DNA of 64,000 nt from Microvirga sesbaniae (GCF_025460805.1 NZ_JAMXFJ010000009.1:124001-188000), one strand, 5' to 3'; counted from the first letter of the stretch, positions 1-9,046 are shown. A program made the numbers and translations. Notes: generated by a model from the letters alone, not told the origin.

Positions 1-2
1 GT

Positions 3-1058
3 GTGCTGGAGCAGCCGAGCTTGACCGCGAATACTCCTGCCGAGACTCGTCCTTCGCGGGATCTGGCCGTGATCCAGGCGTTTCTCTACAACGCCGACGG
101 ACACGACAAGGAGGTCGAACTCGACCAGCAATGCCTTGTCGGCCTCGACGAGCGGACGCTCCTGTGGGTGGACGTCAATGGCCGAGACCGCAACGAGGTG
201 GAGCATCTGACCCGCCTCTTCGATCTCGACCGCGGCTCGAGCCGGGAACTGCTCAATCCGCAAGAGGCGCCCTATCTCGACAATTACGGCGAGTACTTCC
301 AGTTCGACGTCGTCAGCCTCTCGCGCGGAGAGAACGGCAACGGGGATCGCGCCCTCACCAAATGGCTCCCCGTCCACCTGGACTTCCTCGTCGGCCCGCG
401 TTGGATCATCACCGTTCACGATGGCGAGTTGCCCTTCCTTCAGGCTTTCCGTGACCAGGGCAAGGGCGAAACCGTGATCGGAGCCCTCACCCCGCCGGCG
501 CTCGCGGCCTCGCTTCTGGACTGGCACCTGAGCACCTACTTCGAGGCCGTCAGCGAACTTGAGGAGTTTCTGGACCGGCTCGACGAGGCGATGCTGGCGC
601 ACTCGGCACGCCGCAGCCTGCTGGCCGGTGTGGTGGGGATGCGACGCAAGGTCTCCCAGCTTCGTCACTTCCTGAACCAGCAGCGCCCCATCTTCTACGG
701 CCTCTCGCGTCCGGACTTTGCTCAGATCTTCGAGGCCGACGCGGCTGCGCATTATCAGTCGCTCGAGCGGCGGTTCGAGCGGGCCGTCGACGCGGTCGAC
801 CATGCCCGCGAACTGGTGAACGGCTCGTTTGAGTTGTTCACGACCCGCACCGCGGAGGCGACCAACGACCTGGTCCGGCGGCTGACCTTCGTCACGGTGA
901 TGCTGGGTGTGATTGGGGCGGTGGCGGGCGTGTTCGGCATGAACTTCGAGACCCCCTACACCCAGACCGGCGTCATCGGCTTCTGGGTTGTCGTCGGCGC
1001 CTTGGGGGCCTTCATCGGCATCGCGGCCGGTCTGGCCCGTCGCAGAGGGTGGATCTGA
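3..1058 (+). CDS. CorA/ZntB-family divalent metal channel
   Basis: Predicted inner-membrane CorA-superfamily channel or transporter for Mg2+ or another divalent cation. The protein has a long cytoplasmic N-terminal part, a helical region at about residues 170-290 and two C-terminal membrane helices. The signature GMN motif is in the loop after the first helix (GMNF, about residue 312). The length of 351 residues is slightly above typical ZntB or CorA proteins. The GTG at base 3 is the first start inside the window, so the true start could lie upstream of the window edge. Metal specificity (Mg, Zn, Co, Ni) cannot be read from the sequence. It stands alone and is not obviously linked to the next locus. 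Confidence 0.85.
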   Translation: MLEQPSLTANTPAETRPSRDLAVIQAFLYNADGHDKEVELDQQCLVGLDERTLLWVDVNGRDRNEVEHLTRLFDLDRGSSRELLNPQEAPYLDNYGEYFQFDVVSLSRGENGNGDRALTKWLPVHLDFLVGPRWIITVHDGELPFLQAFRDQGKGETVIGALTPPALAASLLDWHLSTYFEAVSELEEFLDRLDEAMLAHSARRSLLAGVVGMRRKVSQLRHFLNQQRPIFYGLSRPDFAQIFEADAAAHYQSLERRFERAVDAVDHARELVNGSFELFTTRTAEATNDLVRRLTFVTVMLGVIGAVAGVFGMNFETPYTQTGVIGFWVVVGALGAFIGIAAGLARRRGWI

Positions 1059-1409
1059 AGGGGCACCTGAAAGTATCGCTCACGCCCCGGCCAGTGCTGC
1101 AGGTTCGAAGCGTCTCGCATGACACGCCTGAGAAGTGAGGCCGAGGGTAGCAATCCTCATGGGACCAAACGGTCCGAAGGGGCTACGAAGGTCCGAGATG
1201 CGGCCCGTACCGCCACACGCTGTCAGTGCCCTGGCGATCCGGGTTGGTATCGGGTTGGCTCATATGCTGCATAAACAGCAGACGAAGTCTGTCGGCAGGC
1301 CGCTGCTGTCGCTCGCGGAGCAGTTTCACCTGCTCGCCGCATGAGGGAACTGCAGTGCATCTGCGGCTTTCTCGCCCGTAGGCAGGATTTACGCCAGAAT
1401 CAACAAGGT
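1059..1409. other. Intergenic region without recognised feature
   Basis: About 350 bases between the CorA-family gene and the end of the leuD-like gene. The short open frames here lack homology I recognise and have no ribosome-binding site. I see no repeat, RNA gene or clear terminator. Confidence 0.5.
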
Positions 1410-2048
1410 TCATATGGTCGTCTGGCCTGCGCCGTCGCGTATCCTCGGTGTCACCCACGGGCGTATCGAAGAATCCAATTCTCGGAAAAGCGCAATGGCA
1501 TCGGCTTGGCTGAGGGTGATATCGATATCATCCCAGCCGTTCAGAAGCTTCGTCCGCCAGACAGGATCGATGGCGAATGGAATCGAGATTTCTTTCGCAG
1601 AGATCGTCTGCGTCTCAAGATCCACGGTCAGTTCCGCATGAGTCTCCTGGAGAAGCCCGATCAGTGCCTCACCGTCTCTCTCGCCCACTTTGGCAGGAAG
1701 AAGGCCGTTGTTGACGGCATTGGACGCGAAGATGTCGCCGAAACTCGGCGCGATCACGCAACGGATTCCATAATCCACGAGGGCGTAGACAGCAGCCTCG
1801 CGTGAGGAACCCGCCCCGAAATTGCGTCTTGCCACGATGATCTGCGCAATGCGATGGGGCGTCTGGTTGAGGGGGAAGTCGGCGATCTCCGTACCGTTGC
1901 CCGAGAAGCGCATGTCGTGAAGCAGGTAGCCGCCATAGCCTTCGGCTCGTGAGCGCTTCATGAAGCGGGCCGGGATCAGCTGGTCGGTGTCGATATTGGC
2001 GTAGGGCAGGGGACACGCCGGGGCGGTGAGGCGCTGAAAGGGCTGCAT
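1410..2048 (-). CDS. leuD: LeuD-family isomerase/hydratase small subunit
   Basis: Small swivel-domain subunit of a 3-isopropylmalate dehydratase-type enzyme; it pairs with the large subunit upstream to (de)hydrate a hydroxydicarboxylate. Family motifs are visible: YANIDTDQLIP near residue 20, NFGAGSSREAA around residue 90 and the SFGDIF segment. The start is the ATG whose A overlaps the TGA of the leuC-like gene (ATGA), which gives 212 residues, a normal LeuD length; the frame stays open further upstream inside leuC and that part should not be used. Because the pair is divergent from a GntR-regulated catabolic operon, a substrate other than isopropylmalate (maleate-, citraconate- or dimethylmaleate-like) is quite possible. 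Confidence 0.85.
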   Translation of the reverse strand: MQPFQRLTAPACPLPYANIDTDQLIPARFMKRSRAEGYGGYLLHDMRFSGNGTEIADFPLNQTPHRIAQIIVARRNFGAGSSREAAVYALVDYGIRCVIAPSFGDIFASNAVNNGLLPAKVGERDGEALIGLLQETHAELTVDLETQTISAKEISIPFAIDPVWRTKLLNGWDDIDITLSQADAIALFRELDSSIRPWVTPRIRDGAGQTTI

Positions 2049-3466
2049 CAGGATCGCTCCTCGATCAGGGGACGGACATCGGCGAGGGATCCGGTCACGG
2101 CGGCTGCCGCAACCATGGCCGGCGACATGAGATGGGTCCGTGCGCCGGGTCCCTGACGGCCCTTGAAATTGCGGTTGGTTGTCGACGCGCAGCGCTCGCC
2201 GGACTGCACGATGTCGCCGTTCATCCCCACGCACATGGAGCAGCCTGGCTCGACCCATTCAAGCCCGGCTTCCTTGAAGATCCGGTCGAGGCCTTCCGCT
2301 TCCGCCTGCTGCTTCACCAGGGATGAGCCGGGCGAGACGAGGCCTGGCACCATTGCCTTGCGGCCGGAGAGCACCTGGGCGGCCGCCCGCAGATCCTCGA
2401 TGCGGCTGTTCGTGCACGAGCCGATGAAGACGCGATCGATGGGAACTTCGGTCAGTTTCTGTCCCGGCCTGAGATCCATATAGGCCAATGCGTCCCGAAT
2501 CTGGGCAGCCTTGCCCGGATCCGAGATCGCCTCGGGATCCGGCACTGCCATCGTGATCGGCAGCGCATCCTCGGGGCTGACGCCCCAGGTCACGACCGGG
2601 GCGATCTCGGAACCATTGAGGGCGATCTCACGGTCGAACTCCGCATCCTCGTCGCTCTTCAGCCGCAGCCAATCCTCCGCTGCACGCTCGAAGTCGTCGC
2701 CCGCAGGCGCAAAGGGACGGCCACGCAGGTAAGCGATCGTCGTCTCGTCGGGAGCGACCATGCCGCAGCGCGCACCGGCTTCGATCGAGAGATTGCACAG
2801 TGTGAGACGCCCCTCCATCGACAGCGCACGGATGGCGGAGCCCGCATATTCGACCGCATGTCCCTGCGCGCCGTCGGCACCAATGCGCGCAATGATCGAG
2901 AGGGCAATGTCCTTGGCGCCGATTCCGGGCGCCAGCGTTCCATCGACGGCGATGCGCATGCGCTTTGGCTTTCGCTGCCAGAGCGTCTGCGTCATCAGCA
3001 CATGAGCGACCTCCGAGGCGCCGATGCCGAAACCCCATGCGCCGAAGGCGCCATGCGTGGAGGTGTGGCTGTCGCCGCAGACGATGAGCAGGCCCGGAAG
3101 CGTCAGGCCCTGCTCGGGACCCACCACGTGGACGATGCCTTGGCGCGGATCGTTGAGTCCGAACAGCAACACGCCGTTCTCCAACGTGTTGCGCTCCAGC
3201 TGATCGATCATGTTCTGGATGGTGGGATCGATGCTGCGTCCGGAACGGCGCGTCGGCACATAGTGATCGGCGACGCCGAAGGTGAGTTCCGGGTGCGCAA
3301 CCCTGGCGCCGCGCTCCTTCAGCTTATTGAAGGCATGGAACGAACCCTCGTGCACGAAGTGGCGATCGACCCAGAGCAGGGTCTGTCCGTCCTCCCGCGT
3401 CACGATCGCGTGGCTATCCCATAGCTTGTCGAACAGGGTCCGCGGACCGGAGGGGCTTCCCGCCAT
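2048..3466 (-). CDS. leuC: LeuC-family (aconitase superfamily) hydratase large subunit
   Basis: Large catalytic subunit of a LeuCD-type [4Fe-4S] hydro-lyase, 472 residues, full length. The cluster ligands are visible as Cys351 (GSCTN) and Cys409/Cys412 (PGCSMC); the GDSHTSTHGAFG motif lies at residues 131-142. The ATG is preceded by GGGAGAG at good spacing. It overlaps leuD by one base, so the two are translationally coupled. The shared 135-base upstream region is divergent with the GntR regulator gene, so it is probably controlled by it. Pipelines would call it leucine biosynthesis; the neighbourhood (MmgE/PrpD, isocitrate-lyase family, HyuAB) argues instead for a catabolic paralogue such as a maleate- or dimethylmaleate-hydratase-like enzyme. 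That reassignment is inference. Confidence 0.88.
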   Translation of the reverse strand: MAGSPSGPRTLFDKLWDSHAIVTREDGQTLLWVDRHFVHEGSFHAFNKLKERGARVAHPELTFGVADHYVPTRRSGRSIDPTIQNMIDQLERNTLENGVLLFGLNDPRQGIVHVVGPEQGLTLPGLLIVCGDSHTSTHGAFGAWGFGIGASEVAHVLMTQTLWQRKPKRMRIAVDGTLAPGIGAKDIALSIIARIGADGAQGHAVEYAGSAIRALSMEGRLTLCNLSIEAGARCGMVAPDETTIAYLRGRPFAPAGDDFERAAEDWLRLKSDEDAEFDREIALNGSEIAPVVTWGVSPEDALPITMAVPDPEAISDPGKAAQIRDALAYMDLRPGQKLTEVPIDRVFIGSCTNSRIEDLRAAAQVLSGRKAMVPGLVSPGSSLVKQQAEAEGLDRIFKEAGLEWVEPGCSMCVGMNGDIVQSGERCASTTNRNFKGRQGPGARTHLMSPAMVAAAAVTGSLADVRPLIEERS

Positions 3467-3560
3467 ATCGCTCTCCCGAATGCGCTCTCATGGTCATGTC
3501 AGAGCATCGCCAGTATTTCCAAAGCGGCGGCTTGACGCAAGGGAAATGTCTTATAAGGTA

Positions 3561-3574
3561 GACAGGTATCTGTC
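3561..3574. promoter_or_regulatory. Palindromic candidate GntR operator
   Basis: GACAG-GTAT-CTGTC is a perfect inverted repeat in the 135-base divergent region between the leuC-like and gntR genes. It lies about 30-45 bases upstream of the regulator start and next to a TATAAG element (3552-3557). GntR/HutC regulators bind short palindromes of this type; assignment to the adjacent regulator is inferred from position. Confidence 0.5.
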
Positions 3575-3601
3575 CTTTTCAGCAGTCAACACTGTTGCAG
3601 A

Positions 3602-4489
3602 TTGGAGCGGACGGCCTTGGTGGACGCAGTCGAACCCCTCAAAGCGCGGCGCATCTATCTTCTCCTGCGCGAGCGCATTCTGAACGGAGGGCTGGAGCCT
3701 GGCTCCCGCCTGCCGGGAGAGCTTTCGATTGCAGCCGAGTACGGGGTGTCGCGCGTGACTGTGCGGCGTGCGCTCGATACCCTGGCCATCGACGGCCTCA
3801 TCGACCGCCGCCCCGGTTCGGGAACCTTCGTTCAAGAGAACAGCTCGGTGCAGCCGATCGTGGCGGATCTCTCGAACGTGCTGTCCCATCTGGTCGAGAT
3901 GGGTCGCCGGACCAGCGTGCGACTTTTGTCCTTTGCCTATGTGAACCCGTCGGAGGGCGTTGCCGCGGCGCTCGGGCTTGGGCCGGGGGAGCGGGCGCAG
4001 CGCTCAATCCGCGTGCGTCTCATCGATGGGGCCCCCTTCTCCTATCTCGTTACCCATGTGCCGGAGCGCATCGGCGTCACCTATTCCGAGGCCGATCTCG
4101 CCTCGATGCCGCTCCTCGGGCTCCTGGAGCGATCGGGCATCGTGGTCGAGGAGGCGAGCCAGAGCATCGGCGCGACCTTGGCCGGACCGGACGTGGCCGA
4201 GGCTCTGGCGCTGGAGATCGGCTCGCCCCTTCTCTCGCTCACCCGTGTCGTGTGGGATCCGTCGGGCCAGGGTGTGGAGCACCTCCATGCCCTCTACAGG
4301 CCGGATCGCTACTCCTTCCATATGGACCTTGTGCGGACCGGCGCCGTTGGCGCCCGCCGATGGAATCCGGTGGCAAGGCCTTCCACCGCAAAGCCCGAGC
4401 CGAAAAAGCGCAAAGCTGAGGGGCCGAAGAGCCTCAAGCCAAAGCCCCGCCCGGTGCGGGTGTCCAACCAGAGGAGAACATCGACATGA
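3602..4489 (+). CDS. GntR/HutC-family transcriptional regulator
   Basis: Ligand-responsive repressor of the HutC subfamily. Residues about 13-80 form the GntR winged helix (LPGELSIAAEYGVSRVTVRRAL, then GTFV) and residues about 90-240 a UTRA effector domain. An unusual Lys/Arg/Pro-rich tail follows from about residue 255 to 295. The first start is TTG 3604-framed at 3602; an in-frame GTG at 3620 is an alternative, and neither has a strong Shine-Dalgarno. Its stop overlaps the binding-protein start by ATGA (4486-4489), so it is the first gene of the catabolic/transport unit. It probably controls both this unit and the divergent leuCD-like pair. Confidence 0.88.
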   Translation: MERTALVDAVEPLKARRIYLLLRERILNGGLEPGSRLPGELSIAAEYGVSRVTVRRALDTLAIDGLIDRRPGSGTFVQENSSVQPIVADLSNVLSHLVEMGRRTSVRLLSFAYVNPSEGVAAALGLGPGERAQRSIRVRLIDGAPFSYLVTHVPERIGVTYSEADLASMPLLGLLERSGIVVEEASQSIGATLAGPDVAEALALEIGSPLLSLTRVVWDPSGQGVEHLHALYRPDRYSFHMDLVRTGAVGARRWNPVARPSTAKPEPKKRKAEGPKSLKPKPRPVRVSNQRRTST

Positions 4490-5703
4490 AGAACATCACG
4501 CGCCCGACGCGCCGTTCGATCCTGCGCGCAGGGGCCGCCTCGGCGGCTGTGCTTGCCATGCCGGCCTACCTGCGCGCGCAATCGCAATCCGTAAAGATCG
4601 GCATTCTGCAGCCTGTCACCGGCGCGCTCGCCCAGGATGGTGAGTTCGGCCGCATGGGCGCCGAAATGGCCATCAAGGAGATCAACGATTCCGGCGGCCT
4701 CAAGGGTCTCGGCGGGGCCAGGATCGAGATGGTGTTCGGCGATGCCCGCTCGAACCCCGAGGCGGGCACCCAGGAGGTCGAGAAGATGCAGGCGGATGGC
4801 GTTGCCGCCATCGTCGGCGGATTCGCAAGCCCCATCTGCCTGGCGGCCACCCAGGCCGCGGCGCGCTACGATCTGCCTTACATCGTCGATGTGGGCGTCA
4901 GCGACCCGATCGTGCAGCGTGGCCTCAAGAACACGTTCCGCTTCGCCCCCGGCTTCGGCATCGTCACCGGATTCGCGCTCGACAATCTGGTGAAGCTGAA
5001 CGACAGTGCCGGCAAGCCCGCCAAGACGGTCGTGCTCGTGCATGAAGACGGCCTGTTCGGCTCGGGTCTCGCCAAGCTCATGCAGGCGGAACTGCCGAAG
5101 CGCGGCTTCGAGATCCTCGAGACCATCGCGCATCCGACACCCGCGCGCGACATGTCGAATGTTGCCCTGCGCATCCGCTCGCTCAATCCGGATCTCGTGA
5201 TCCCCTCGAGCTATTTCGGTGAGTTTGTGCTGCTCGCACGGACGATGCAACAGCAGCGCATCCGGCCCAAGGGGGTCTATGCCGTCCTGAACGGCGCGGC
5301 CTCCAACTACCGTTTCGTGAAGGAATTCCCCGAAGCCGCCAACGGGATCATGGATTGCAATCACTGGTACGATCCGCGCAACCCGAAGGCTCTGGAGCTC
5401 AAGAAGCAGGTGGAGGCGCAGGGCAAGGTCTTCGCATACAACGTGCCGCTGAACTATTCCTGCGTGATGCTCCTGGCCGACGCCATCAACCGGGTGGGCT
5501 CGGCCGACCGCGCGAAGATTATCGAGGCGCTGAACACCTCGACTTTCAAGGACCACATCATGCCCTATGGCGAGACGAAGTTCGTCAACGGACAGAACAT
5601 GGGCGCGGCGCCGGTCAACACGCAGGTTCAGGGCAAAGACATCAAAGTGATCTTCCCCGACACCTTCGCGGATGCAAAGCCGCATTTCCCGGTGACCGGC
5701 TGA
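4486..5703 (+). CDS. Branched-chain-amino-acid-type ABC substrate-binding protein
   Basis: Periplasmic LivJ/AmiC-fold (type 1) binding protein, 405 residues. The N-terminus has a twin-arginine signal (RRSIL at residues 9-13, hydrophobic stretch, cleavage near YLRAQS). The mature start SVKIGILQPVTGALAQ is typical of the HAAT family. It is the specificity component of the importer encoded by the next four genes. Family members bind branched amino acids, but also amides, urea and aromatic or dicarboxylic acids, so the ligand here is probably the substrate of the HyuAB/lyase pathway downstream. Start fixed by ATGA overlap with gntR. Confidence 0.9.
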   Translation: MKNITRPTRRSILRAGAASAAVLAMPAYLRAQSQSVKIGILQPVTGALAQDGEFGRMGAEMAIKEINDSGGLKGLGGARIEMVFGDARSNPEAGTQEVEKMQADGVAAIVGGFASPICLAATQAAARYDLPYIVDVGVSDPIVQRGLKNTFRFAPGFGIVTGFALDNLVKLNDSAGKPAKTVVLVHEDGLFGSGLAKLMQAELPKRGFEILETIAHPTPARDMSNVALRIRSLNPDLVIPSSYFGEFVLLARTMQQQRIRPKGVYAVLNGAASNYRFVKEFPEAANGIMDCNHWYDPRNPKALELKKQVEAQGKVFAYNVPLNYSCVMLLADAINRVGSADRAKIIEALNTSTFKDHIMPYGETKFVNGQNMGAAPVNTQVQGKDIKVIFPDTFADAKPHFPVTG

Positions 5704-5717
5704 TCCTGAGCAATGGC

Positions 5718-5743
5718 CCTGGGGTGCATATTCGCCCCCCAGG
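5718..5743 (+). other. Intercistronic stem-loop after binding-protein gene
   Basis: CCTGGGG (5718-5724) pairs with CCCCAGG (5737-5743) across a 12-base loop, between the binding-protein stop and the permease start. No U-run follows, so it is more likely an mRNA-stabilising or attenuating hairpin than a full terminator. Confidence 0.5.
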
Positions 5744-5762
5744 CCTCTGAGGAGTGATTTCG

Positions 5763-6638
5763 ATGATGTATTCACCCGCCATCATAGCGGAGGCCGTCGT
5801 AAACGGACTGATGACGGGTGCCGTCTATGCGCTCATCGCGCTTGGCCTTACCCTCGTTTACGGTGTTCTTCACATCATCAATTTCGCCCATGGCGCGCTT
5901 CTCACCGCGGCCATGTTCGCCGTCTGGATTGCGTATGACGCCTTCGGCCTCGATCCCTATCTCGCAATCCTGCCGCTGACGCCACTTTTCTTCGGGTTGG
6001 GCTATGCTGTTCAGCGTCTGGTCATCGGGCCGGCAAGCCATGGCAACGACAGCAACATCCTGCTTGTGACCCTCGGGCTTTCGATCACGATCGAGAACGC
6101 CTTGCTGGCCGGATTTCGCTCGGACACGCGCACGCTCAACACCGATTACGGCTTTCAGGTCGTGGAATTCGGGCCGCTTCTACTCTCCAAGCCCCGTCTG
6201 ATCGGTTTCGGAGCGGCGCTATTGGTCACCGTGCTCCTGTGGCTTCTGCTCGCGCGCACCGATACCGGCAAGGCGATCCGGGCCGTTGCCAAGGAAAAGT
6301 TCGGTGCGAGCCTCGTTGGCATCGATGTCGCCCATGTCTATGCCGTGACATTCGGGCTCGGCTGCGCCTGCCTCGCCGTGGCGGCCTGCCTGCTCATGCC
6401 CACCTTCTACGTCAATCCGCGCATCGGGCAAGCTTTCGTGCTGGTCGCTTTCACGATCGTCGTCTTGGGCGGCATGGGATCGATCCCAGGCGCTCTCCTC
6501 GGCGGATTGTTCATCGGGGTCATCGAGAGCCTCTGCGGGCTTTTCCTCGGCGATTCTCTCGGGCAGATCGGCATTTTCCTCATCTTCATCCTGGTGCTGC
6601 TCGTACGGCCAACGGGAATGTTCGGAGCGAAGGCATGA
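5763..6638 (+). CDS. livH: ABC permease, LivH family
   Basis: Hydrophobic inner-membrane permease of the branched-chain-type importer, 291 residues with about eight membrane segments. The N-terminal motif GAVYALIALGLTLVYGVLHIINFAHG is characteristic of LivH. I chose ATG 5763 because GAGGAG lies about 8 bases upstream; the in-frame GTG at 5754 sits inside that ribosome-binding site. The stop overlaps the LivM start (ATGA). It should form a heterodimeric channel with LivM. Confidence 0.92.
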   Translation: MMYSPAIIAEAVVNGLMTGAVYALIALGLTLVYGVLHIINFAHGALLTAAMFAVWIAYDAFGLDPYLAILPLTPLFFGLGYAVQRLVIGPASHGNDSNILLVTLGLSITIENALLAGFRSDTRTLNTDYGFQVVEFGPLLLSKPRLIGFGAALLVTVLLWLLLARTDTGKAIRAVAKEKFGASLVGIDVAHVYAVTFGLGCACLAVAACLLMPTFYVNPRIGQAFVLVAFTIVVLGGMGSIPGALLGGLFIGVIESLCGLFLGDSLGQIGIFLIFILVLLVRPTGMFGAKA

Positions 6639-7603
6639 CATTCCGTGACATCGCCCCAATCGTCGTCCTGATCGCACTCCTGGCGTTCGTGCCCGCCTTC
6701 ATCACGGCGAACACGGTTCTCAACTTCCTTGTATTCACCCTCATCATCGCCCTCGCCGCGCAGGGATGGAACATCCTTGGCGGATTCGGCGGGCAGTTCT
6801 CATTCGGCCATGCCGCCTTCTTCGGAACCGGCGCCTATGCGGCTGCGCTGCTCCAGGTTAGCCTCGGCATCAATCCCTGGATCGCCTTCGCCATCGGAAC
6901 GGTGGCGGGCGCGGCCGTCGGCTGGGTGATCGGGTATCTGAGCTTCCGGTCGGGCCTTCGCGGCTCCTATTTCGCCCTGGTGACGCTCGCTTTCGCCGAG
7001 GTGCTGCGCATTCTCGCCAATGCGGCGACCTTCACGGGCGGAGCTGCGGGCGTTCTGATCAAGCTGGATGTGCGGCCTGGCAACTTCCAGTTCGAGAGCC
7101 GGGGCACCTTCTTCTGGATTGCGCTGGCTCTCGTCGGCTCAGTGCTCCTCCTGACCCGCTGGATCGAGCGCTCGCGCTTCGGCGCACAACTCGTGGCCGT
7201 GCGCGAGAACGAGGCGGCGGCCAAGGCGCTCGGCGTCGATACGCTGCGGGTGAAGCTCGGGGCGATCACTGTATCCGGGGCCGTGACGGCGGCGGCCGGC
7301 GGCCTCTATGCCCAGTATTTCCTCTATGTAGATGCCAATATCGCCTACGGCACTTGGATTTCGGTGGAGGCGATCCTCGCCCCCATCGTCGGCGGCCTTG
7401 GAACCGTGTTCGGGCCTCTGGTCGGCGCGGTGGCCCTGCACGGGCTGAGCGAGATCACCAAGCTCGCGGCCGGCAGCGTTCCGGGCATCGATCTCATGGT
7501 GTTCGGCGGACTTCTGGTTGCGGCCGTCGCGTTCGCTCCCGCGGGCATCCTCGGCCTCCTGCGCCGCTCTGCCCGATCGAGAGGAGCCGCTCGCCATGCT
7601 TGA
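6635..7603 (+). CDS. livM: ABC permease, LivM family
   Basis: Second permease of the HAAT-type importer, 322 residues, about eight to ten membrane segments. The family segment GWNILGGFGGQFSFGHAAFFGTGAY is visible at residues 44-68. The ATG overlaps the livH stop and its own stop lies inside the start of livG, indicating tight translational coupling. Unlike some LivM proteins it carries no fused C-terminal ATPase. Confidence 0.92.
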   Translation: MTFRDIAPIVVLIALLAFVPAFITANTVLNFLVFTLIIALAAQGWNILGGFGGQFSFGHAAFFGTGAYAAALLQVSLGINPWIAFAIGTVAGAAVGWVIGYLSFRSGLRGSYFALVTLAFAEVLRILANAATFTGGAAGVLIKLDVRPGNFQFESRGTFFWIALALVGSVLLLTRWIERSRFGAQLVAVRENEAAAKALGVDTLRVKLGAITVSGAVTAAAGGLYAQYFLYVDANIAYGTWISVEAILAPIVGGLGTVFGPLVGAVALHGLSEITKLAAGSVPGIDLMVFGGLLVAAVAFAPAGILGLLRRSARSRGAARHA

Positions 7604-8339
7604 GGTGCAGAATGCGACCAAGCGGTTCGGCGGCCTCGTGGCCGTCAACCGAGCGTCCCTCAAGGCGGAGGCAGGCTCCATTACCGGCCTGATCGGCCCG
7701 AACGGCGCCGGAAAGACGACCCTCTTCACCCTGATCTCCGGCTTCGAGAAGCCGAGCGAGGGGCGCGTGCTGTTCGAGGGGCAGGATATCAGCCGTGACG
7801 AGCCGCATGTGCGGGCCCGCCGCGGCATCGCCCGGACATTCCAGATCGTTCAGCCTTTCGCGGGCCTTTCCGTCCTCGAGAATATCGCCGTGGGCGCGCA
7901 CTTGCGCCATGCAAAGCGCAGCGATGCGTTGGCCCGTGCCGAAAGGGTAGGCCAGCGTGTCGGTCTCGGTCCCGAACTCGATAAACCAGCTTCGAGCCTG
8001 ACGGTGGCGGGCCGCAAGCGGCTCGAACTCGCCCGCGCCCTCGCAACGGAGCCGAAGCTGCTGCTGCTCGACGAAGTGCTGGCCGGGCTGAATCCTTCCG
8101 AGATCCGCGACATCATCCCCGTCATCCGGACGATCCGTGACGAGGGCGTCACGATCCTCATGATCGAGCACGTCATGCAGGCCGTGATGAACCTCTGCGA
8201 GCAGGTCTATGTGCTGGCGCAGGGCCGCATCATCGCCGAAGGACCTCCTGCCGATGTCTGCGACGACCCGAAGGTCATCGAAGCCTATCTCGGGGCCGGC
8301 GCGGCCGAGCGGCTGAAGCGGGAGAACGTCCATGCTTGA
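7596..8339 (+). CDS. livG: ABC ATPase, LivG family
   Basis: Cytoplasmic ATP-binding subunit, 247 residues. Walker A GPNGAGKT at residues 34-41, Walker B LLLLDEVLAGL near residue 150, and the LivG-type degenerate signature LTVAGRKRLELARAL instead of LSGGQ. The start ATG 7596 lies 7 bases inside the end of livM with GAGGAG upstream. Works as a heterodimer with LivF. Confidence 0.93.
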   Translation: MLEVQNATKRFGGLVAVNRASLKAEAGSITGLIGPNGAGKTTLFTLISGFEKPSEGRVLFEGQDISRDEPHVRARRGIARTFQIVQPFAGLSVLENIAVGAHLRHAKRSDALARAERVGQRVGLGPELDKPASSLTVAGRKRLELARALATEPKLLLLDEVLAGLNPSEIRDIIPVIRTIRDEGVTILMIEHVMQAVMNLCEQVYVLAQGRIIAEGPPADVCDDPKVIEAYLGAGAAERLKRENVHA

Positions 8340-9033
8340 GGTCAGGGCTTTGAGAGCGGGCTATGGCGGCACGGAGGTGCTGCGGGGCCTCGACCTGTCC
8401 GTCGGCGCCGGCGAGATCGTCGCGGTGCTGGGCTCCAATGGCGTGGGCAAGACGACGCTGAACAAGGTTCTCTCCGGTGTCCTGCGCGCGAACGATGGCG
8501 AGATCCGCTTCGACGGAAAGCTCCTCAGCGGCGCATCCTCGGCGAGCATCGTCGAGGCGGGCCTCATCCAGGTGCCGGAAGGCCGCAAGATCTTCCCGAA
8601 CATGTCGGTGCGCGAGAATCTCGAGCTCGGCAGCTATCGGCGTGGGCGCAAGCGCCGGTCCAGCAATCTGGAACGCGTCTTCGACACTTTCCCGCGCCTG
8701 CGGGAGCGCAGCGGCCAGGCGGCCGGCACCTTGTCCGGCGGCGAGCAGCAGATGCTGGCCATTGGACGCGGGATGATGGCGGAACCGCGCCTGCTCATCC
8801 TCGATGAGCCCTCGCTCGGCCTGTCGCCGCTCCTCGTGGAGGAGATGTTCGTCCTGATCCGCCGCCTCAATGAGGAGGGCCTGCCGATCCTCCTCGTCGA
8901 GCAGAACGTGGTGCAATCGCTCGAATGCGCCTCGCGCGCCTACATCCTGGAGAACGGAACCATCGCCCTGTCGGGATCGGCCGAGCAGGTCCGCAACGAT
9001 CCTGAGCTCAAGCGCGCCTATCTCGGCATGTGA
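8332..9033 (+). CDS. livF: ABC ATPase, LivF family
   Basis: Second ATP-binding subunit, 233 residues. Walker A GSNGVGKT near residue 34, signature LSGGEQQML, Walker B LLILDEPSLGL, switch histidine region replaced by LLVEQN as usual in LivF. Overlaps livG by 8 bases. Completes a five-component importer. Confidence 0.93.
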   Translation: MLEVRALRAGYGGTEVLRGLDLSVGAGEIVAVLGSNGVGKTTLNKVLSGVLRANDGEIRFDGKLLSGASSASIVEAGLIQVPEGRKIFPNMSVRENLELGSYRRGRKRRSSNLERVFDTFPRLRERSGQAAGTLSGGEQQMLAIGRGMMAEPRLLILDEPSLGLSPLLVEEMFVLIRRLNEEGLPILLVEQNVVQSLECASRAYILENGTIALSGSAEQVRNDPELKRAYLGM

Positions 9034-9046
9034 CGGAGAGGACCTC

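Noticed and set aside
4309..5775. Long minus-strand open frame opposite the first binding-protein gene
   Set aside because: Antisense to a convincing Tat-exported binding protein; no domain recognised.
8870..9046. N-terminal extension of the MmgE/PrpD protein
   Set aside because: The frame is open but overlaps livF; a strong ribosome-binding site precedes ATG 9047, giving a normal family length.
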